The notes under the pieces were generated by a model that worked only from the letters and a program-made list of their open reading frames with translations, ran no database searches and was not told where the DNA came from. 10,490 bases of DNA, taken from Nitrospirota bacterium (lineage in GTDB: Bacteria; Nitrospirota; 9FT-COMBO-42-15; HDB-SIOI813). Shown here one piece after another: positions 6,358-10,490 of this stretch. Position 1 is the stretch's first letter, and each line of letters begins with the position of its first letter. A program made the translations under genes and the position numbers. The stretch is from NCBI GenBank assembly GCA_023248365.1, contig JAHFER010000033.1, positions 1-10,490 on the forward strand. Reading direction: 5' to 3'.

Positions 6358-6443
6358 AAATCCCCCCTCACCCCCCTTTACTAAAGGGGGGGAACACAAT
6401 CTATGAGATACCCCCCTTTGAAAAAGGGGGGAAGGGGGGATTT
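6358..6443. repeat. C/G-run foldback repeat between alr and mlaE
   Basis: AAATCCCCCC (6358-6367) pairs perfectly with GGGGGGATTT (6434-6443). Inside are two perfect 9-bp hairpins, each CCCCCCTTT with AAAGGGGGG: 6371-6379/6383-6391 and 6411-6419/6423-6431, both with 3-base loops. Alternatively the whole left half can pair with the whole right half as one long hairpin. Its right-hand side in the transcript ends 11 bases before the mlaE start codon. I recognise the general type, C/G-run intergenic repeats seen in many environmental genomes, but not a named family. Confidence 0.8.
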
Positions 6444-6470
6444 ACCTGCTTTCTGTTCACCGCTTACTGC

Positions 6471-7583
6471 TTACCAATGGAAAATTCTTTCAACCCGCTC
6501 CCCCACATCACACAATACTTCATACGATATGGTTTCCCGCCACATTGCAATTTGATCCGCTGTAATCCGGTTAACCCCTTCTCCGCCGATTATCACAACC
6601 TCATCACCTGAATTCACTTCTGGTATATCCGTAACATCTATCATAGTCATATCCATGAAGACCCTGCCTATTACAGGGGCCCGCCTGGATTTTACCAGCA
6701 CCTCTCCTGTATTTGAAAGTGAACGGCTGAAGCCATCAGCATAACCAACTAAAATCGTCGCAACAAGAGTATCATGCTTTGTAATAAAAGTCCTGCCATA
6801 ACTTATTCCAGTATCCTTTGGAACTCTTTTGATATGAACTATCCTGCTTTTTAAGTTCATCACAGGTCTTAAGTTCAGGCTGGAAGTTAATAATGGAGAT
6901 GGCGAATATCCATAAAGCATTATACCCGGCCTGACCATATCAAGGTGGCTGTTTTTCATGGCAATAACAGCCGCACTGTTTGCCGTGTGCCTGAGAGGGA
7001 TCTTTATTCCCTTTGCCTTTAACCTGTCACAAACAGACAAAAAGGTCTCAAGCTGTTCATTTACAAACTCCTTGTTCTGAAGGTCTGCCTCTGCAAAATG
7101 GGTCATTATACCTTCAATGAAAAGACCCTTCTGTCTGAGGATATTTTCAGCAAACATAACTGTGTTCTCAGGTTCTACACCGATCCTTCCCATGCCTGTT
7201 TCTACCTTAATGTGTACCGGCTGTGTAACACCTGCTTCTGTTGCAGCCTTTGAAAGCGCCGCCACAAGAGATCCTGTATAAACAACAGGGGTAAGTTTCC
7301 ATTTAATAATTTCAGAGGCATAATCCTCATGTATCCCGCCAAGCACAAGAATCCCTTTATGAATCCCGGCCTCTCTGAGCCTTATGCCCTCTTCAACATG
7401 GGCTACACCAAACATATCAACTCCTGCCTGCTGGAATGCCTTTGAGACCTCTATAATCCCATGCCCATAGGCATTCGCCTTAACCACTGCAAGGATCTTA
7501 CATTCAGGTGAAACAAACTGCCTCACCTGGTTAAGGTTATGTATTAGATTTGATAAGTTGATCTCTGCTTTAATTATGCCCAC
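6471..7583 (-). CDS. alr: Alanine racemase
   Basis: A PLP enzyme interconverting L- and D-alanine in the cytoplasm, supplying D-Ala for peptidoglycan. It has 370 residues, the usual length. The N-terminal barrel has the PLP lysine K35 in AVVKANAYGHG. ETGMGRIG is at 128-135 with R133, HTANSAA at 199-205 and RPGIMLYG at 218-225. The C-terminal domain has the second catalytic residue Y262 in SYGRTF and GYADG at 280-284. The spacing of Y262 to the tyrosine of GYADG (19 residues) matches the Geobacillus enzyme (Y265/Y284). The start codon is GTG (7581-7583) with a modest GGAAAGG upstream; the following MGIIKAEINLSNL fits family N-termini. It lies 89 bases after frr in the same direction. Confidence 0.97.
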   Translation of the reverse strand: MGIIKAEINLSNLIHNLNQVRQFVSPECKILAVVKANAYGHGIIEVSKAFQQAGVDMFGVAHVEEGIRLREAGIHKGILVLGGIHEDYASEIIKWKLTPVVYTGSLVAALSKAATEAGVTQPVHIKVETGMGRIGVEPENTVMFAENILRQKGLFIEGIMTHFAEADLQNKEFVNEQLETFLSVCDRLKAKGIKIPLRHTANSAAVIAMKNSHLDMVRPGIMLYGYSPSPLLTSSLNLRPVMNLKSRIVHIKRVPKDTGISYGRTFITKHDTLVATILVGYADGFSRSLSNTGEVLVKSRRAPVIGRVFMDMTMIDVTDIPEVNSGDEVVIIGGEGVNRITADQIAMWRETISYEVLCDVGERVERIFHW

Positions 7584-7672
7584 ATCAGGCCTTTCCGTAA
7601 AATGAAGTGTGTTAAGGGGAAAAAAATAAAAACGGGGATATTTAATTCTAAATACTACGCTGTCTGACTGCT

Positions 7673-8227
7673 TTATACCTCCATAATCTCCAGTTCCTTT
7701 TTATGCAATATCTCATCAATCTTATGTGTATATTGATCAGTAAGTTTCTGTATGTCTTCCTGAGACCTCTTTATATCATCCTCAGATACATTGTCTTTAC
7801 CTGTCTTCTTTATATCCTCATTTGCATCTCTGCGAATGTTCCTTATGGCAACCTTTGTCTCTTCAGACATCTTTTTTACGATTTTTACAATCTCTTTCCT
7901 GCGCTCTTCTGTAAGCGCCGGAATCGGAACCCTGATCACCTTTCCATCATTGGCTGGTGTAAGTCCTAACGAAGAGGTCTGAATCGCCTTTTCAATCTCA
8001 GGTATCATCTTAGCTTCCCAGGGCTGTATCAGTATCAACCGGCTCTCAGGCACAGAAAGCGAAGCAACCTGAGAAATTGGGGCCGGACTTCCCCAATAAT
8101 CCACTGTCATTCCATCAAAAAGCGCCAGGGAGGCCCTTCCGGTACGAACTGCCCCGAATTCCTTTTTTAAAACATTGATAGTCTGTTCCATCTTTTCCAT
8201 AGCTTTATTTTTTATTTTTTCTATCAT
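7673..8227 (-). CDS. frr: Ribosome recycling factor
   Basis: Together with EF-G it splits post-termination ribosomes so that subunits can be reused. It has 184 residues against the usual 185. Motifs in order: RTGRASLALFDG at 28-39 at the end of the first long helix, VDYWGSPAPISQVAS in domain II, and QPWEAKMIPEIEKAI at 68-82. NDGKVIRVPIPALTEERRKE is at 93-112, and RNIRRDAN at 129-136 includes R132, the residue known to be essential in E. coli RRF. Its ATG overlaps the pyrH stop in a four-base ATGA, so translation is probably coupled. Confidence 0.98.
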   Translation of the reverse strand: MIEKIKNKAMEKMEQTINVLKKEFGAVRTGRASLALFDGMTVDYWGSPAPISQVASLSVPESRLILIQPWEAKMIPEIEKAIQTSSLGLTPANDGKVIRVPIPALTEERRKEIVKIVKKMSEETKVAIRNIRRDANEDIKKTGKDNVSEDDIKRSQEDIQKLTDQYTHKIDEILHKKELEIMEV

Positions 8228-8946
8228 GGCGTTGTTATGAGAGTCCCTATCTCTTCTCCTTTTATAACCCGGGTAACATTACCCTTAGTCCGTAAGTTAA
8301 ACACTATTATAGAAAGATTATTATCCTTGCAAAGTGAAATGGCTGTTGCATCCATCACTTTTAATCCCTTCTGGAGGACTTCCATGTGGGTAAGCACATC
8401 AAATCTAATGGCAGCCTTATTGGTAACAGGGTCAGCGTCATATACACCGTCCACCTTTGTACCTTTAAGTATAACCTCTGCCCCAACCTCCATTGCGCGG
8501 AGTGCAGCAGCAGTATCAGTGCTGAAATAGGGATTACCTGTACCGGCAGCGAAGATAACAACCCTCTTCTTCTCAAGATGTCTCATGGCCCGCCTTCTTA
8601 TATAAGGCTCTGCAAGCGCCCTCATCTCTATCGCTGACTGCACCCTTGTAACTATCCCTTTTTTTTCCAAGGCATCCTGCATAGCAAGGGAATTCAGAAC
8701 AGTTGCCAGCATCCCCATATAGTCCGCAGATGCACGTTCCATCCCTATAGCTGTTGCTGCAAGACCCCTGAAGATATTCCCGCCTCCAATAACAACGGCT
8801 AACTCAACTCCAAGCTCATACGCCTCTTTAATCTCCTCTGCAATGGAATCAATCACAACAGGATCAATACCATATCCCTTTTCACCCATAAGAGCCTCTC
8901 CGCTGACCTTTAAGAGTACCCTTTTATATCCGGTATTTCGTCCCAT
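8224..8946 (-). CDS. pyrH: UMP kinase
   Basis: Phosphorylates UMP to UDP with ATP, the entry to UTP and CTP for RNA, phospholipid and cell-wall precursors. It has 240 residues and the amino-acid-kinase fold typical of bacterial UMP kinases, unrelated to eukaryotic UMP/CMP kinases. Motifs: LLKVSGEALMG at 11-21 with the phosphate-binding lysine K13, GGGNIFRG at 54-61, and GTGNPYFSTDTAAALRA at 135-151. The nucleotide-binding KVDGVYDADP is at 164-173. Its ATG overlaps the tsf stop by one base (TAATG), and its end overlaps frr by four. This is the standard tsf-pyrH-frr order. Confidence 0.98.
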   Translation of the reverse strand: MGRNTGYKRVLLKVSGEALMGEKGYGIDPVVIDSIAEEIKEAYELGVELAVVIGGGNIFRGLAATAIGMERASADYMGMLATVLNSLAMQDALEKKGIVTRVQSAIEMRALAEPYIRRRAMRHLEKKRVVIFAAGTGNPYFSTDTAAALRAMEVGAEVILKGTKVDGVYDADPVTNKAAIRFDVLTHMEVLQKGLKVMDATAISLCKDNNLSIIVFNLRTKGNVTRVIKGEEIGTLITTP

Positions 8947-9542
8947 TACTCTCCAAGCTGGTATCTTACAAAACGTTTTACAATTATATTCTCGCCAACC
9001 TTTGCAATCTTCTGACTAACAAGATCATTCAATGTAATTGAAGAGTCTTTCATATATGGTTGTTCAAGGAGGCAGGCATCAATATAAAACTTCTCAACCT
9101 TTCCTTCAACTATCTTTTCTATTACATGCTCAGGCTTTCCGGTCTCTCTTGCCTGTGCCCTGTAGATCTCCCGCTCTTTCTCAAGGATTTCAGGTGACAC
9201 ATCATCACGCCTGATATAAGGTGGATTAGACCATGCTATCTGCATGGATATTTCCCTTACAAGCTCCTGGAATTCAGGATTTCTTGCAACAAAATCCGTT
9301 TCGCAGTTTACTTCGACGAGAACCCCAATCTTACCACCGCCATGAATATAACTGCCTATGATCCCTTCCTTTGCCTCACGCGCCGACTTTTTAGCAGCAA
9401 CTGCAAGGCCTCTCTTCCTAAGGAGGTCTAAAGCCTTTTCCATATCACCACCGGCCTCAGACAGCGCCCTTTTACAATCCATTATACCGACACCGGTCTT
9501 TTCTCTAAGTTCTTTCACCATCTCATGCGTTATATCTGACAT
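8946..9542 (-). CDS. tsf: Elongation factor Ts (short form)
   Basis: Guanine-nucleotide exchange factor that recycles EF-Tu from GDP to GTP. The N-terminal UBA-like domain (2-50) has the hallmark TGVGIMDCKRALSEAGGDME, and the core has the EF-Tu-contacting TDFV at 82-85 in NCETDFVARNPEF. The protein has 198 residues against 283 in E. coli. It is the compact one-core-subdomain form, as in Thermus and many other phyla, and is not a truncation: the C-terminal GENIIVKRFVRYQLGE is a normal ending. The start ATG at 9540-9542 is preceded by GGAG four bases away, with a second GGAGG further upstream. The 225-base spacer to rpsB contains a foldback repeat and a candidate attenuator. Confidence 0.98.
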   Translation of the reverse strand: MSDITHEMVKELREKTGVGIMDCKRALSEAGGDMEKALDLLRKRGLAVAAKKSAREAKEGIIGSYIHGGGKIGVLVEVNCETDFVARNPEFQELVREISMQIAWSNPPYIRRDDVSPEILEKEREIYRAQARETGKPEHVIEKIVEGKVEKFYIDACLLEQPYMKDSSITLNDLVSQKIAKVGENIIVKRFVRYQLGE

Positions 9543-9588
9543 TTATCTCCAAAACCTCCTTGCACTTGTTCACTCCATGCTTAAAACC

Positions 9589-9747
9589 TAACCACAGAGT
9601 ACACAGAGAAGATAAAAATAAAAGTTTAAAATGAAAAAATAAAAATTACACGACCCACTTTCGTGGGTACCCCGATTTCAAAATTTAGATTTTTGAATTG
9701 TAATTTTGCATTTTTATTTTTAATTTGTCTGTGTCCTCTGTGGTTTC
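9589..9747. repeat. Foldback repeat, ACCACAGAG family, copy 2 (rpsB-tsf spacer)
   Basis: AACCACAGAGTACACAGAGA (9590-9609) pairs with the inverted copy at 9727-9746 at 18 of 20 positions. Inside, 9628-9650 and the region around 9699-9721 form a second imperfect AT-rich stem ending in AATTACA/TGTAATT. At the centre is the 9653-9668 hairpin. The ends are the same motif as in the acs leader repeat at 1031-1111. It fills most of the spacer between two co-directional essential genes and must be transcribed with them unless transcription stops or restarts here. Confidence 0.7.
9634..9668 (-). terminator. Candidate weak terminator or attenuator between rpsB and tsf
   Basis: On the transcribed (minus) strand ACCCAC-GAAA-GTGGGT forms a 6-bp hairpin with a GNRA tetraloop (9653-9668). 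After 7 bases it is followed by TTTTTATTTTTT (9645-9634). The gap between stem and T-run is longer than in a good intrinsic terminator, so partial attenuation is more likely than full stop. It is the core of the larger foldback. Confidence 0.35.
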
Positions 9748-9767
9748 ATCTGTTATACAGCCCCTTA

Positions 9768-10490
9768 TCAGCCTTCTGTCTCTGGAATCTCAACAACCTC
9801 TGCAGCCGCCTCAACAACCGGCATCTCCGCTTCAATTGTCTGGACAGGCATTTCCTGCTTAACTCCGCCTCTTGCCTCGTAAATCGTTCTTCCTTCAATA
9901 ACTGCATCAACAACCTTTGAACATATCAACTTTATTGCCTTTATAGCATCATCATTGCCTGGAATCACATAATCTATGTTATCAGGGTCGCAGTTTGTAT
10001 CAACAAGACCAACAACCGGAATACCAAGCTTATTAGCCTCATGAACAGCAATAAATTCCTTTTTAGTGTCCACAATAAAGACGGCCCCTGGCGCTACGTT
10101 CATCCCTTTAATGCCGCCAAAAATCTTTTCAGTCTGAATCATCTCCTTCTCGATATCAAGCACTTCTTTTTTTGGAAGTAACTTAAAGGTGCCGTCTTCT
10201 CTCCACTTCTCATACTTACGCAGTTTATCAATAGTCTTCCTTATTGTCAGAAAGTTAGTGAGCATTCCGCCAAGCCAGCGCTGATTTACATAAAACATAC
10301 CGCACCTTTTGGCCTCCTGCTCAACAATATCCTGGGCCTGCCTTTTGGTCCCTACGAACAAAACCGGCTTGCCCTGTGCTGCCACACCTTTTATGAATTC
10401 ACAGGCAACCTCAAAGTTAGCATGTGTCTTTTGGAGATCTATGATATAAATACCATTTCTTTCTCCAAAGATATATTTCCTCATTTTGGG
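9768..10490 (-). CDS. rpsB: 30S ribosomal protein S2 (N-terminus outside window)
   Basis: S2 joins the small ribosomal subunit near S1. The frame stays open to the window edge: the last bases encode P-K before MRKYIFGERNG, matching the WNPKM(K/R) segment of S2. The first internal ATG is therefore not the start, and roughly 24 residues are missing. Visible motifs are LFVGTKRQAQDIVEQEAKRC, YVNQRWLGGMLTNF, PGAVFIVDTKKEFIAVHEAN and VGLVDTNCDPDNIDYVIPGN, all standard. The C-terminus carries an acidic, valine/glutamate-rich tail (from about GVKQEMPVQTIEAEMPVVEA), a variable extension common in S2 of many phyla. It heads the cluster, with tsf next. Confidence 0.98.
   Translation of the reverse strand, partial: PKMRKYIFGERNGIYIIDLQKTHANFEVACEFIKGVAAQGKPVLFVGTKRQAQDIVEQEAKRCGMFYVNQRWLGGMLTNFLTIRKTIDKLRKYEKWREDGTFKLLPKKEVLDIEKEMIQTEKIFGGIKGMNVAPGAVFIVDTKKEFIAVHEANKLGIPVVGLVDTNCDPDNIDYVIPGNDDAIKAIKLICSKVVDAVIEGRTIYEARGGVKQEMPVQTIEAEMPVVEAAAEVVEIPETEG

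Noticed and set aside
6358..6443. Consideration of the C/G-run repeats as a CRISPR-like or tandem array
   Set aside because: Only two hairpin units exist, in mirrored palindromic form with no regular spacers and no cas genes nearby.
7584..7672. Terminator or promoter in the frr-alr gap
   Set aside because: The minus strand has T-rich stretches but no stem of useful length in front of them, and no paired -35/-10 boxes with acceptable spacing were found.

Overview
The window looks like a piece of chromosome from a Gram-negative bacterium with moderate-to-low GC, in the low to mid 40s by eye. The Mla-type lipid transport genes imply an outer membrane. The architecture of the MlaD-like protein and the style of the dispersed intergenic repeats recall Nitrospirota or the former Deltaproteobacteria (Desulfobacterota). 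That placement is inference, and I am not sure of the phylum. No CRISPR array, tRNA, rRNA, transposase or prophage gene is visible.

Left part, plus strand (1-3085). The window opens inside a NarL/FixJ-type response regulator (the end of its receiver domain and a complete LuxR-type HTH). Next comes a small winged-helix-like protein (602-859) with a good sigma70-type promoter of its own. A 276-base spacer then holds a long perfect hairpin, a candidate promoter and a foldback repeat. It is followed by a complete AMP-forming acetyl-CoA synthetase gene, acs (1136-3085).

Middle (3086-3324). acs converges on the minus-strand cluster. The spacer is largely filled by a GC-richer foldback element of about 159 bases. 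I can fold it by hand into a long closing stem with two inner arms.

Right part, minus strand (10490 down to 3325). Eight genes run in one direction: rpsB (5' end outside the window), tsf, pyrH, frr, alr, and mlaE, mlaF and mlaD homologues. tsf-pyrH, pyrH-frr and mlaE-mlaF overlap by 1, 4 and 4 bases, and mlaF-mlaD lie 14 bases apart, so translational coupling is likely. The first four are the conserved translation/UMP-kinase block. The rest serve the envelope: D-alanine for peptidoglycan, and an ABC system moving phospholipids between the membranes. The MlaD homologue is unusually long. It has a membrane anchor, one MCE domain, a helical stalk with a 25-residue tandem repeat, and a beta-rich C-terminal domain that may reach or enter the outer membrane.

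Most of the genes are ordinary. The more interesting material is in the spacers. Five inverted-repeat structures occur (884-927, 1031-1111, 3088-3246, 6358-6443, 9589-9747), belonging to at least four sequence families, and two of them share a repeat core. I see no convincing new multi-gene system. The best leads are the 3088-3246 structured element, the MCE/beta-domain fusion, and the foldbacks inside the rpsB-to-mlaD transcription unit.
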